Source: Catenovulum sp. 2E275 (GTDB lineage: Bacteria > Pseudomonadota > Gammaproteobacteria > Enterobacterales > Alteromonadaceae). From it: a DNA stretch of 42,792 nt. Below the pieces are notes generated by a model that saw only the letters and a list, made by a program, of their open reading frames with translations, was not told the origin of the DNA and made no database searches. This document shows, piece after piece, positions 7,447 to 16,292 of this stretch. A program made the translations under genes and the position numbers. Every line of letters begins with the position of its first letter. The stretch's first letter is position 1. The stretch is taken from contig NZ_JAOPFU010000039.1 of assembly GCF_025515275.1 (NCBI RefSeq), forward strand, positions 1 to 42,792, written 5' to 3'.

Positions 7447-9672
7447 ATGGACTCAAAAACATTTAAACACTTTACTAAAACAACACTTGCTTCAACAGTT
7501 GCGCTTTGCATTCCTTTTATGGTGGCCGCAGAAGAAATCCAACAATTAGAAACCACTAAAGCGAATACCATTTCAGAAGATGGTTACAAAGTGGATCAAA
7601 GCAGTAATGTTAAATTCACTCAATCAATTGCGAATACCCCAAAAACGATTAATGTGATTTCTTCTCAAGTATTAGAAGATCAGGGCGTAACCAGCCTAAA
7701 TGATGCACTTAGAAACGTAGCAGGTGTTTCTACGTTTGGTGGTGGTGAAGGTGGCGGTGGGGTTGTTTCTGCCAGCGATAAAGTTTCAATTCGTGGTTTT
7801 GACGCACGCTCTAACATTTATGTTGATGGTATTCGTGATATTGCCGGTTACAGCCGTGATTTATTTAACTACGAGCAAGTTGAAGTGGTTAAAGGTTCAA
7901 GCAGTAGTTTAGATGGTCGTTCAACAGGTGGCGGTAGCTTAAATTTAAGCACCAAACGTGCACGTTTAGATTCATTTAACTCTGTAACTGCACGTGCCGA
8001 TTCATTTGGTACTGGCCGAGTTACTGCGGATATTAACCAAAAAGTTTCTGATACCACAGCAGCCCGTATTAACCTATTATATACCGACGGTGGCGATACT
8101 TTTGATAACGGTGAAGAAAACTATCAAACTTTAGGTTTGGCTGTTTCTGGTTTATATCAGGCAAGTGAAAAAACGGATGTGACTTTAGACTTATTTATGA
8201 TGGAGCAGGATAATACACCTGTTTTAGGTTTACCGTTTTTAACTGAAAGCGCAGCTACCGCAACAGGCCAAGCAGAAGGTCCAATCAACTCAGATATGTG
8301 GGACGGTTACTACAGTGTAAAAGGGCGTGACTTTGAAGAAGTTAGCACTCAAATGTACACATTAACGGTTAACCACAGATTAAACGATACGGTTTCATTA
8401 CGCAGCCAAACCCGTTTAGCATCTAACGAAAAACAATCTGTATTAGGCCGCCCGTGGTGGAACTCTGGTGACGAAGCGCATTTATTAAATGCAACTCGTT
8501 TACAAGCATTAGATGAAGAAACTGATTTATTTGTTACTCAGTTAGACAGCATCTGGAGCTTTGTTGGCGAAGGCATTAGCCACGATTTAGTGGTAGGTGT
8601 TGAGTACGCGAAAGAAGAAAAAACTAGCTATGGCGTAGATGCAAATTACGTTTATTCAGATGCCAACGGCAACGTACTGGATAACCCAACAATTGAACCG
8701 TTTAACTTAAATAATAATATTCAAGTTAGTGGTGGTCTTGAGCGTAATGGTAATAACAACACTGGTGAAGCCAGCACAGTTGCAATTTATGCTTTTGATA
8801 CCATTAAGTTAGGCGAGCAATTCCAAATTGATTTAAATGCCAGATACGATAACTTTGAAATTGAAGGCGCAGGCTGTAGTGGCCGTGGTACTGTGGTATG
8901 TAGTTCAGGCTTAAATGCGGAAGAAAACTTTTTAAGTTATGGCGCTGCCTTTAGTTATTTATTGTCGGCAAATGCTAACGTATATGTAAGTTATAGCGAT
9001 GCACAGCAGCCTCCGGGAACTGAACTTGCTTTATCGACTAACGCAGACCAAAACAACCTTGACCCTGAAAATGCAAAAACGATTGAGTTAGGGACAAAAT
9101 GGGAATTATTTGAGCAACAGTTATTATTGTCTGCTGCCATTTTTAGCACCAAAAAAGAAGTAGTTGATTCAGAGCGTTTAACCGATTCAGAAGGTAACTC
9201 TGTCACTAACTATTATTTAACAGGTGAACAAGAGTCGAAAGGTTTTGAGTTAGGTGCAGTAGGTAAACTCTCTGAAAGTTTATCTATTTCAGCAAGTTAT
9301 GTTAGTCTTGAAACCGAAATTACACAGGATTTAACAGCCGACTCAGTTGGTAATGGTTTACAAGGCGCACCAGATGATACCGCAAGCTTATGGTTATCTT
9401 ACACAGGTATGAATGATAAACTAAGCTTAGGTGGCGGTTTAAATTACAACTCTGGTGAAACTTTCTGGCGTCAAAACCGCGCTTATTTCACGGTTGATTC
9501 ATATACAACTGCGTTCTTTATGGCGTCTTATCAATTTACTGATGCATTAAAAGTTCAGCTTAATGTTGATAACTTAACCGACGAAGAATACGTAACAGAT
9601 TACAGCGCTAAAGGTCATTTCCGTCCGGGTAATCCACGCAGCTTCTCTGTTTATGCTAAATATGATTTTTAA
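7447..9672 (+). CDS. TonB-dependent catecholate siderophore receptor (Fiu/PiuA type)
   Basis: About 741 residues from the ATG at 7447. A longer frame from 7357 runs back into the Fur box and is unlikely. The signal peptide ends near MVAAEE. A plug follows with PKTINVISSQVLEDQG, VSIRGFDARSNIYVDGIRD and FNYEQVEVVKGSSSSLDGR, the hallmarks of siderophore receptors of the Fiu/PiuA group. The barrel ends FSVYAKYDF with C-terminal Phe. It is followed by a terminator and then a PiuC/YbiX-type hydroxylase, the same partner found beside fiu in E. coli and piuA in Pseudomonas. The exact ligand cannot be read from the sequence. Confidence 0.88.
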   Translation: MDSKTFKHFTKTTLASTVALCIPFMVAAEEIQQLETTKANTISEDGYKVDQSSNVKFTQSIANTPKTINVISSQVLEDQGVTSLNDALRNVAGVSTFGGGEGGGGVVSASDKVSIRGFDARSNIYVDGIRDIAGYSRDLFNYEQVEVVKGSSSSLDGRSTGGGSLNLSTKRARLDSFNSVTARADSFGTGRVTADINQKVSDTTAARINLLYTDGGDTFDNGEENYQTLGLAVSGLYQASEKTDVTLDLFMMEQDNTPVLGLPFLTESAATATGQAEGPINSDMWDGYYSVKGRDFEEVSTQMYTLTVNHRLNDTVSLRSQTRLASNEKQSVLGRPWWNSGDEAHLLNATRLQALDEETDLFVTQLDSIWSFVGEGISHDLVVGVEYAKEEKTSYGVDANYVYSDANGNVLDNPTIEPFNLNNNIQVSGGLERNGNNNTGEASTVAIYAFDTIKLGEQFQIDLNARYDNFEIEGAGCSGRGTVVCSSGLNAEENFLSYGAAFSYLLSANANVYVSYSDAQQPPGTELALSTNADQNNLDPENAKTIELGTKWELFEQQLLLSAAIFSTKKEVVDSERLTDSEGNSVTNYYLTGEQESKGFELGAVGKLSESLSISASYVSLETEITQDLTADSVGNGLQGAPDDTASLWLSYTGMNDKLSLGGGLNYNSGETFWRQNRAYFTVDSYTTAFFMASYQFTDALKVQLNVDNLTDEEYVTDYSAKGHFRPGNPRSFSVYAKYDF

Positions 9673-9712
9673 TTAACGGTTAATTAATCGTTTTACTCAT
9701 GGTTTAGCAATT

Positions 9713-9739
9713 AAAACCGGATCATCTGATCCGGTTTTT
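9713..9739 (+). terminator. strong terminator after the siderophore receptor
   Basis: AAAACCGGATCA (9713-9724) pairs perfectly with TGATCCGGTTTT (9727-9738) around a 2-base loop, with T residues at the end. It sits between the receptor and the hydroxylase, so full-length cotranscription would need read-through. Confidence 0.85.
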
Positions 9740-9771
9740 GTATTTTAAAAATTGAATTTTAAGGTTTGAGC

Positions 9772-10452
9772 ATGCTGATAAAAGTTGAAAATTTTCTAAA
9801 TAAAGCACAGGTTAGTGAGTGCAAACAAATTCTGGAAAGTGCAGACTGGATAGATGGCGCTATCACGGCTGGACATCATGCTAAATTGGCTAAACACAAT
9901 TTACAGCTACCGGAAGACTCACAAACTGCAATTCAGTTAGGCGATTTTATTTTATCTGTATTGGCTCAAAATCAACAAATTTTGGCAGCCGGTTTACCAA
10001 ATAAAATTTATCCGCCGATGTTTAATTGTTATCAGGGCGGCGGCGAATTTGACTATCATGTTGATAACAGTATTCGTCGGGTAGCAGGCGCAGCCGTTAA
10101 GATCAGAACCGATGTATCTATGACTTTGTTTTTATCTGAACCGGATGAATACGAAGGCGGAGAGTTAATAATTCAAGATACTTACGGCGAGCAGAAAATA
10201 AAGTTTGCTGCTGGCGATATGGTTTTATATCCCGGAACCAGCTTACATAAAGTGACACCTGTGACTAAAGGTCGCCGATTAGCTTCATTTTTTTGGCTAC
10301 AAAGTTTAGTGCGCAGTGATGAACAGCGCAGAATATTGTACGATTTAGATCAAAGTGTGCAGGCGTTAACCGCCGAAAATCCAAAACACCCAGAGTTAGT
10401 TAGGCTAAGTGGGGTGTACCATAATTTATTGCGGCAATGGTCTGAAACTTAA
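9772..10452 (+). CDS. piuC: Fe(II)/2-oxoglutarate dioxygenase, PiuC/YbiX family
   Basis: A 226-residue PKHD-type hydroxylase, the usual length of the YbiX/PiuC family. The iron ligands are visible: H96 and D98 in YHVDNS, and H159 in SLHKVTP, with R169 in KGRRL as the likely 2-oxoglutarate contact. The ATG at 9772 is chosen over an in-frame TTG two codons earlier because AAGG is 7 bases upstream. The pairing with a Fiu/PiuA receptor is conserved in other proteobacteria and linked to iron limitation. The substrate is not known from sequence. Its stop codon abuts the stop of the convergent oxidase gene with no gap. Confidence 0.88.
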   Translation: MLIKVENFLNKAQVSECKQILESADWIDGAITAGHHAKLAKHNLQLPEDSQTAIQLGDFILSVLAQNQQILAAGLPNKIYPPMFNCYQGGGEFDYHVDNSIRRVAGAAVKIRTDVSMTLFLSEPDEYEGGELIIQDTYGEQKIKFAAGDMVLYPGTSLHKVTPVTKGRRLASFFWLQSLVRSDEQRRILYDLDQSVQALTAENPKHPELVRLSGVYHNLLRQWSET

Positions 10453-11547
10453 CTATTTTTGCCAAATTGCATCTTGTGAAATATCAGCCAATGTTGCACA
10501 ACCGCATAACGCCATTGTGAGTTCCAGCTCATCCCTTAATAAACGAATAGCATGGGCAACCCCTAAAGCACCAGCCGTTGCCAAGGCATAAAAAATCGGA
10601 CGGCCAATCATCACCGCACTTGCACCTAAAGCAATCGCCTTAAAAATATCACTGCCACGGCGAATGCCACTATCAACAATGAGCGGTAGTTTATAGTCAG
10701 TGATTGCTGCAATTTGTGGTAAAACCTCTATTGGTGAGGGTAAGGTATCTAACGTCCGGCCACCATGATTAGAAACCACAATACCACTGGCGCCAATTTG
10801 CTGTGCTTTTTGGGCATCTTTTGGGTTTATTATGCCTTTAATTAATACCGGTAAATCGGTATTTTTCATGAGCCATTCAATATCTTGCCAGCTAGGTGCT
10901 TTGCTCATAAACCCCTGAAAAACCTGACTTTCACCTTGTTTTATTGGGTTAGGTGTCAGCACTTGCTGACAATTTACCGCAGCTACGCCAGCGGGTAAGC
11001 TAAAACCACTGCGCTGTTCACGATTACGCAAGCCATTAATGGGCGAATCTACCGTCACCATAATTGCGCTAAACCCCGCTGCTTTTGCGCGTTGTATCAG
11101 TTCCAACGTTTGTTGTTTAGTGTTTTGAAAATAAAGCTGAAACCAGCGTGGCCCTTGCGTTTTTTGCACAATATCCTCAATTGTTGTACTGGCTAGTGTG
11201 CTTAATACAAATAAACCATCTTGTGCCTGCGCTGCCATTGCAGTGGCGATTTCAGCGTCTGGATGTGCCAGTTTTTGATACGCAACCGGTGCGGTAATAA
11301 TCGGGTGAGCCAAAGTTTCATTTAATAATTGAGTTTGGGTATGGCCGTGGCTTACATCGGTTAATACAGTATTGAGCAATTTAATCTCTGAATAGGCCTT
11401 GGCATTATATTCAAGGGTGTATTCATCTGCCGATGCTCCTGCAATATAAGCCCAAGCTTCGGCGGATAAATTATTTTTTGCATAAGCTGCATAATCGTCA
11501 AGCGCAGCAATTTCACGCGGAATTTGATTTAAAAAGCCAGTATTCAT
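10453..11547 (-). CDS. FMN-dependent alpha-hydroxy-acid oxidase/dehydrogenase
   Basis: A 364-residue TIM-barrel flavoprotein of the L-lactate dehydrogenase/glycolate oxidase family, full length. Visible marks are YIAGASADEYTL near residue 35, PVAYQKLAHPDAE, the catalytic SNHGGRTLD around residue 260 (His as base, Arg binding the carboxylate) and IVDSGIRRGSDIFKAIALGASAVMIGRP for the FMN phosphate. The usual Q of SNHGGRQLD is T. There is no N-terminal membrane segment. It could oxidise lactate, glycolate or a longer 2-hydroxy acid. It stands alone, head-to-head with the unknown gene at 11786. Confidence 0.85.
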   Translation of the reverse strand: MNTGFLNQIPREIAALDDYAAYAKNNLSAEAWAYIAGASADEYTLEYNAKAYSEIKLLNTVLTDVSHGHTQTQLLNETLAHPIITAPVAYQKLAHPDAEIATAMAAQAQDGLFVLSTLASTTIEDIVQKTQGPRWFQLYFQNTKQQTLELIQRAKAAGFSAIMVTVDSPINGLRNREQRSGFSLPAGVAAVNCQQVLTPNPIKQGESQVFQGFMSKAPSWQDIEWLMKNTDLPVLIKGIINPKDAQKAQQIGASGIVVSNHGGRTLDTLPSPIEVLPQIAAITDYKLPLIVDSGIRRGSDIFKAIALGASAVMIGRPIFYALATAGALGVAHAIRLLRDELELTMALCGCATLADISQDAIWQK

Positions 11548-11785
11548 CGGTTTATTTTATTTTTATCAGTGAGTTAACTTAAGGTTTATCTTATCTTATT
11601 TGAGGTGCAGGGGTAAGCCAAAACAAGCATCAAATACTGTTTTTAATCCAGTTTTAATTTGGCTAATGGCAAGCTTATTGCTGATGATTTATTTAAAATT
11701 CGTAACGCTAAGTTTTTTATTTAAAGCTGGCAATATTTAGCCGTTTAAATCAAATAAGCGGCAAATAATAACCAAGGATGTTGAT

Positions 11786-12703
11786 ATGTTATCGTCGGTT
11801 CAACTCAGTCAAAACTCTATTACTTTGTTACAACGCAGGGGGCTTGATCAAACACAAATTAATCAGTTTAGTCATATAGTCAACCAAGCAGCTCAACATG
11901 AGCAAGGGTATGCTGATTATTTAGCTCACTTAAACTCAAGTGAACTTAAATTAGTGCAGCAGGCCAATGCGTTGGCAAGTTCAATTAATCCAGCCAATTT
12001 ATCACAAGAGGGCACAATTAATTTATTTAAACAACCAGATAAAAGTGACGTGGTTGATTTAAATAACGATGGATTGGTTGAGGTTGGGATCGGAAAAACG
12101 ATTGTTTTTCCACCGGTTAACGCACCTGATTATGTAAAAGCGGCATGGCAACAAGCTACCCAAGGTTTATCTGAATCTGAAAGCGTTAGGTTAACACTAC
12201 AAATGCATATTGCTATTTATGGCGTGCAAATGGATGGTATGCAAAAACAACATCATTTACCGGCAACTGAGCAATGGAATGAAGCGAATACCCAAGCTTT
12301 ATTTGACGAACTTTATAGCAATTTAGACTTTAGAGTCAATCTCGAAGGCTGGAGCCAATATAATTTAATGCTGAAAGATTTTTATAGTGTGTTTGAAGAG
12401 CAGCTTGCAAAAGGCCGTGAACAAAGCTCAAACACAGCCAATTATAGCGATAAAAAGAGTAATAAATCACCTGATTCAACCTCTCAAACCCATGAAGTAT
12501 TACAGCTATTGTTGGATGCCAAATTAGGTATTAATAGGGAAAAGCTGAAAGAGCTGGATGAAAAAATAGCCGCGATTAGTCAGGATGAAAATTTAACCGC
12601 GGAGCAAAAACAAAACTTAATTAACGCATTAGAAAAACAAAAAGAAGCTATTTTAGAACAAGCACAACAACGATTAATGGAGCAAGAAAATCAGCTATTT
12701 TAG
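11786..12703 (+). CDS. unknown protein with EF-hand-like loop and C-terminal coiled coil
   Basis: A 305-residue protein I do not recognise. It has no signal peptide or membrane segment. The first 90 residues are helical and Gln-rich. A loop DLNNDGLVEVG at about residue 91 looks like a calcium-binding DxNxDG motif. The middle part is helical, a low-complexity Ser/Asn/Lys linker lies near 215-235, and the C-terminal 70 residues are charged Glu/Lys/Gln helix likely to form a coiled coil. AAGGA precedes the ATG. Base composition and codon use look like the neighbours. It may be a cytoplasmic or exported structural protein; no function is proposed. Confidence 0.65.
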   Translation: MLSSVQLSQNSITLLQRRGLDQTQINQFSHIVNQAAQHEQGYADYLAHLNSSELKLVQQANALASSINPANLSQEGTINLFKQPDKSDVVDLNNDGLVEVGIGKTIVFPPVNAPDYVKAAWQQATQGLSESESVRLTLQMHIAIYGVQMDGMQKQHHLPATEQWNEANTQALFDELYSNLDFRVNLEGWSQYNLMLKDFYSVFEEQLAKGREQSSNTANYSDKKSNKSPDSTSQTHEVLQLLLDAKLGINREKLKELDEKIAAISQDENLTAEQKQNLINALEKQKEAILEQAQQRLMEQENQLF

Positions 12704-12863
12704 ATTGGTGCGTTAGATTCAATAACTTCAGTGTCTATGCCAAAAGGTCATTAAATATCAGCGCTGTTTATGCCCTGTATATGCGTGTTGATAGATTAAG
12801 TTAAGATTTATTCCGCTAAAATTTTAGTTATGATACTTGCCAGTCAATTTTATAAGGTATGTT

Positions 12864-14075
12864 ATGGCCGAAGTTTTAAGCCAATCTAACGATTTTTTGC
12901 GTTTTTTAGTCGGGCGGGCGCTATTTAGTTTAATTGAATCTACTTTATTAGTGGCGGTGGGCTGGCATTTATATCAGTTAACCGGTGATCCTTTCGATTT
13001 AGCTTTAGTCGGTTTATTTCAGGTTACCCCTGTGCTGGCGCTATTTTTGGTGACGGGTTGGGTGGTTGATCATGTATCGCGCAAAAAGATTTTAGTGGCC
13101 GGGGCTTTATGTCAGTGCGTTATTTTATTTGGCATTGCACTGGTGATGAATGCCGACGAATTTAGTAAATGGCATTTATTATTACTGCTGAGTGCATCTG
13201 GTGCGGTTAAAGCTTTTATGTCTCCGGCTATTCAGGCGGCTTTGGTTAATATTGTCTCTAGCGAAAAACTAAATCAAGCCATTGCAATTAGCAGCACAGT
13301 GTGGAATTTAGCAACTACAGTTGGCCCTTTTATCGCGGGTTTATTGGTGGCATCAATGGCGTTTGATACTTATTGGCTATTGGTGGGGGCATCGTTATTT
13401 ACTTTATTGAGCTTTACATTGTTACCGGCAATTAAAGCCAGTAATCAGGTGGCTCGTTCGTGGGCTGTGGTTTTAGGCGGCTTTCATTTTTTAAAACATA
13501 ACCCCAGTGTATTTGGCTGTTTATTGTTAGATTTATTAATGGTGATGCTGGGTAGTGTGGTTGCGTTATTGCCGGTTTATGCGGCAGATATTTTAAACGT
13601 TGGCGCTGAAGGGTTAGGATTGATGCGAGCTATGCCCGCGGTAGGGGCTGTGTTAACCGGAATTTATTTGTCTAAGTACAAGCAGGATTTTGACAATACC
13701 GGACAAACGCTTTTTATTGCCTTATTTATTTTTGCGTTATCTATTTTATTTTTTGCGTTGGCTGATTCGTTATGGCTGGCTTCGGTCGCGTTATTTATTT
13801 ATGGCGCATCAGATATGTTTAGTGTGGTTATTCGCGGCGCTGTCGTACAACATAATACGCCAGATGAACTGCGCGGGCGTGTTAGTGCGGTGAACTCTAT
13901 TTTTATTGCCAGTTCTAATCAGCTGGGCGATTTTAGAGCCGGTAGCGCGGCGGCGGCGTTTGGTGCGGTTAATGCTGCTTTATATGGCGGAGTATCTGCA
14001 CTTTTAGTTGCGGCTGCGGGCGCATGGTATTTTAAAGACCTGCGCCGCTTAAAATCGAGCAAAGCAAAAGCTTAA
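12864..14075 (+). CDS. MFS transporter, EntS-like
   Basis: About 403 residues and 12 predicted membrane helices. The loop DHVSRKKILV between helices 2 and 3 is the MFS signature, and RGRVSAVN in the second half is typical of the MFS_3/EntS group of exporters. The frame could extend to a TTG at 12837, but ATG 12864 has AAGG at 12854-12857 with 6-base spacing. EntS exports enterobactin, but no siderophore synthesis genes are in the window, so the substrate is open. It converges on the hydratase gene with a 16-base gap and no clear terminator. Confidence 0.8.
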   Translation: MAEVLSQSNDFLRFLVGRALFSLIESTLLVAVGWHLYQLTGDPFDLALVGLFQVTPVLALFLVTGWVVDHVSRKKILVAGALCQCVILFGIALVMNADEFSKWHLLLLLSASGAVKAFMSPAIQAALVNIVSSEKLNQAIAISSTVWNLATTVGPFIAGLLVASMAFDTYWLLVGASLFTLLSFTLLPAIKASNQVARSWAVVLGGFHFLKHNPSVFGCLLLDLLMVMLGSVVALLPVYAADILNVGAEGLGLMRAMPAVGAVLTGIYLSKYKQDFDNTGQTLFIALFIFALSILFFALADSLWLASVALFIYGASDMFSVVIRGAVVQHNTPDELRGRVSAVNSIFIASSNQLGDFRAGSAAAAFGAVNAALYGGVSALLVAAAGAWYFKDLRRLKSSKAKA

Positions 14076-14091
14076 CCCGAATAGAGATTGA

Positions 14092-14865
14092 TTACTTTTG
14101 GGTAAAGGTGACTTTATACTCACCTAATCCTTGATAATTAATGGTTGTTAGCTGATTAAACTCAAGCTCCACGATGCCACAAAACGAGCCGGTAATAATG
14201 GCCTGACCGGCTTTTAAATCAACCCCTTTTTCACGCATATAGTTAACAAACCAATAAACTGGGTTTATCGCTGCGCCGTTAGGGTGTTTACCGGCAAAAA
14301 CTTGTTCTGCTCCGGCTTGCTGAATGCTTATTTGGTTTTGATTGGTTTGCATTGCTTGTTCTAAATTAAGCTCTGGGCCAATAAAAATACCCTGATTAAA
14401 CATGCAGTCGGCTAATCTCTCAAAAAAGCTAGGGGTGGCGTCAGTCGCGTATCTGTCTTGCATTAACTCAAGTGCCATATTGGCACTGGCAATGGCGTTA
14501 TTAATTTCAGCTTCGCTGTAGGCTTGAGATCTTGCCGGTAAATCAGCCGCTAAAATAAAAGCGATTTCTGGCTCTACACGGGCTAAGTTTTTATCGGCTA
14601 TTAATTGGCAGGTGAGTTCATCCGCTGTGTCAGTTGCGGTATTGATATTGCCTTTGGTAAAAATAGGCGCTGCAATGACTTTTTCATCATCCGGCGGTAA
14701 TAGACACTTCCAACCCGCAATGGTTTGGGTTGTTTCCATTTGACGATGAATTGCAAATGCATCATCAATCGATTGTGGGCAAATATCTGCTGGTAGTGTA
14801 GTAAATTGTGGATTCGTTATTCGGTTTGCCAGCAAAATTTGTGCGGCTTGAGTGCTTGAAGTCAT
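14092..14865 (-). CDS. 2-keto-4-pentenoate hydratase family protein (MhpD-like), copy 1
   Basis: A 257-residue member of the fumarylacetoacetate-hydrolase fold family, MhpD branch. The metal site EPEIAF lies near residue 98, and a second acidic residue lies in MALELMQDRY. GWKC near residue 48 and the C-terminal ITGSFCG are also family features. MhpD-like enzymes hydrate 2-hydroxypenta-2,4-dienoates or decarboxylate related oxo acids. No aromatic-degradation genes are nearby, so the substrate may be a sugar-derived oxo acid. A related gene lies at 17827, with transporter genes between the two. Confidence 0.8.
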   Translation of the reverse strand: MTSSTQAAQILLANRITNPQFTTLPADICPQSIDDAFAIHRQMETTQTIAGWKCLLPPDDEKVIAAPIFTKGNINTATDTADELTCQLIADKNLARVEPEIAFILAADLPARSQAYSEAEINNAIASANMALELMQDRYATDATPSFFERLADCMFNQGIFIGPELNLEQAMQTNQNQISIQQAGAEQVFAGKHPNGAAINPVYWFVNYMREKGVDLKAGQAIITGSFCGIVELEFNQLTTINYQGLGEYKVTFTQK

Positions 14866-14996
14866 TTTAAATTATCCAATCGTTATATTTTGTATTGCGT
14901 ATTAATATACAGTATCAGCTTGTATTTAGCTTGTAGTAAATATGTGTTATCAAGCTGTTAATTATTGCTTATTTCGGATAGTCTATTTAAATCTAA

Positions 14997-15007
14997 GACA
15001 ACCTTGT
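14997..15007. promoter_or_regulatory. weak copy of the fructan LacI operator
   Basis: GACAACCTTGT differs by one base from GACAACGTTGT, found upstream of several other genes in the locus. It is 25 bases before the ABC ATPase start. Confidence 0.6.
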
Positions 15008-15031
15008 TTTTATGAGTAACAACAAACACTC

Positions 15032-16174
15032 ATGATTGAATATGAGCCTGTGATTTTTATGACTGCTATCAAATTAAACTCTATCAGTAAAACATTTTTT
15101 GAAGACAAACCTGTACTTAATCAGGTTGAATTATCCATCGATTCTGGCGAGTTGGTCGTCTTTATTGGTTCATCTGGTTGTGGCAAATCTACTTTGCTTA
15201 GAATTATTGCAGGCTTAGATTCCGCAAGCAGTGGCGATGTCTGGTTTGATAGTGATTTAATGAATGATATTCCACCAGCTAAGCGACAAATTGGTATGGT
15301 GTTTCAGTCATACGCATTATATCCACATATGACAGTCAGAGAAAATTTATCATTTGGCTTAAAACAAAAAAAAATAGAAAAAAAAGAAATTAATCAACGT
15401 GTTGAAAAGATTTCTCAAGTCTTAGAAATTGAAGCTTTACTGGAGATGAGGCCAGCTGCTCTATCTGGAGGCCAACAACAGCGTGTAGCAATTGGTCGGT
15501 GTTTGATTCAATCGCCTCGTTTGTTTTTATTGGATGAGCCATTATCAAATCTGGATGCCGAACTAAGAGTTAAAACCCGTCAAGAAATTAGACGTTTGCA
15601 TAAAAAATTTAAAACAACCATGATTTATGTCACACATGATCAGGTTGAGGCGATGACTCTGGCGGATAAGATCGCTGTATTTGCTCCGCTAAATACTAAA
15701 AATAAACGCAATTTACAGCAATTTGGGACTCCACTTCAATTATATAATCAACCAGAAAATAAATTTGTAGCAGGCTTTTTGGGTTCTCCGAAAATGAATT
15801 TTATACCAGCTAAAATTGACCGCATAAATGAAGATAGGATAGATATTCAGCTGAATTCAGGGAAAAAACTAAGTTTTAACAATCAATTTAAATATGAACT
15901 GAAATTGGAAGCTGGGCAATTGGTTGATTTAGCTATCAGGCCTGAGCAACTGCATTTACAGCCCAATGGCGCTGAGATACTTGAAGTTGATTTTGATACT
16001 TATGAACAATTAGGCTCGGAAAGTATTCTTTATTTTCTATACGACAAGCACCCTATAGTCGTTAAATTACCTTATCAAGAGGAATTTAATAACATGCAAA
16101 ATACTAGAAGATTATACTTTGAGCATTCAAAATGTTTTTTATTTGATAATAAAACTGGTATTCGGTTAGTTTAA
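15032..16174 (+). CDS. CUT1-type sugar ABC transporter ATPase (MsmK/UgpC/MalK-like)
   Basis: 380 residues. The ABC domain has Walker A GSSGCGKST, the Q-loop in MVFQSYALYPHM, the signature LSGGQQQR, Walker B LFLLDEP and the switch His in YVTHDQVEAMTL. A C-terminal TOBE/OB region from about residue 245 is typical of sugar importers. A second in-frame ATG at 15059 begins closer to the family start, and neither start has a good ribosome site. No permease adjoins it. The two CUT1 permeases with binding protein lie about 8-10 kb downstream, so this ATPase probably energises them. An imperfect LacI operator precedes it. Confidence 0.88.
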   Translation: MIEYEPVIFMTAIKLNSISKTFFEDKPVLNQVELSIDSGELVVFIGSSGCGKSTLLRIIAGLDSASSGDVWFDSDLMNDIPPAKRQIGMVFQSYALYPHMTVRENLSFGLKQKKIEKKEINQRVEKISQVLEIEALLEMRPAALSGGQQQRVAIGRCLIQSPRLFLLDEPLSNLDAELRVKTRQEIRRLHKKFKTTMIYVTHDQVEAMTLADKIAVFAPLNTKNKRNLQQFGTPLQLYNQPENKFVAGFLGSPKMNFIPAKIDRINEDRIDIQLNSGKKLSFNNQFKYELKLEAGQLVDLAIRPEQLHLQPNGAEILEVDFDTYEQLGSESILYFLYDKHPIVVKLPYQEEFNNMQNTRRLYFEHSKCFLFDNKTGIRLV

Positions 16175-16232
16175 TTTGTCAGCTGTGGTTGCTCTGTTAA
16201 TAAATTGAGGTTAATTTTAACTTGCATTTAAA

Positions 16233-16243
16233 GACAACGTTGT
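16233..16243. promoter_or_regulatory. fructan LacI operator upstream of the sugar porter
   Basis: GACAACGTTGT with perfect inner palindrome ACAACGTTGT (16234-16243), 49 bases before the MFS sugar porter ATG. Confidence 0.8.
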
Positions 16244-16292
16244 TATATTTAGGGGGAAATTAATATGTTTCTACTAAATTAAGAGATAAGTT

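Noticed and set aside
15012-15035. A 7-codon leader reading MSNNKHS whose stop overlaps the ABC ATPase start
   Set aside because: No ribosome site precedes it and the peptide has no attenuation-type composition. It is probably chance.
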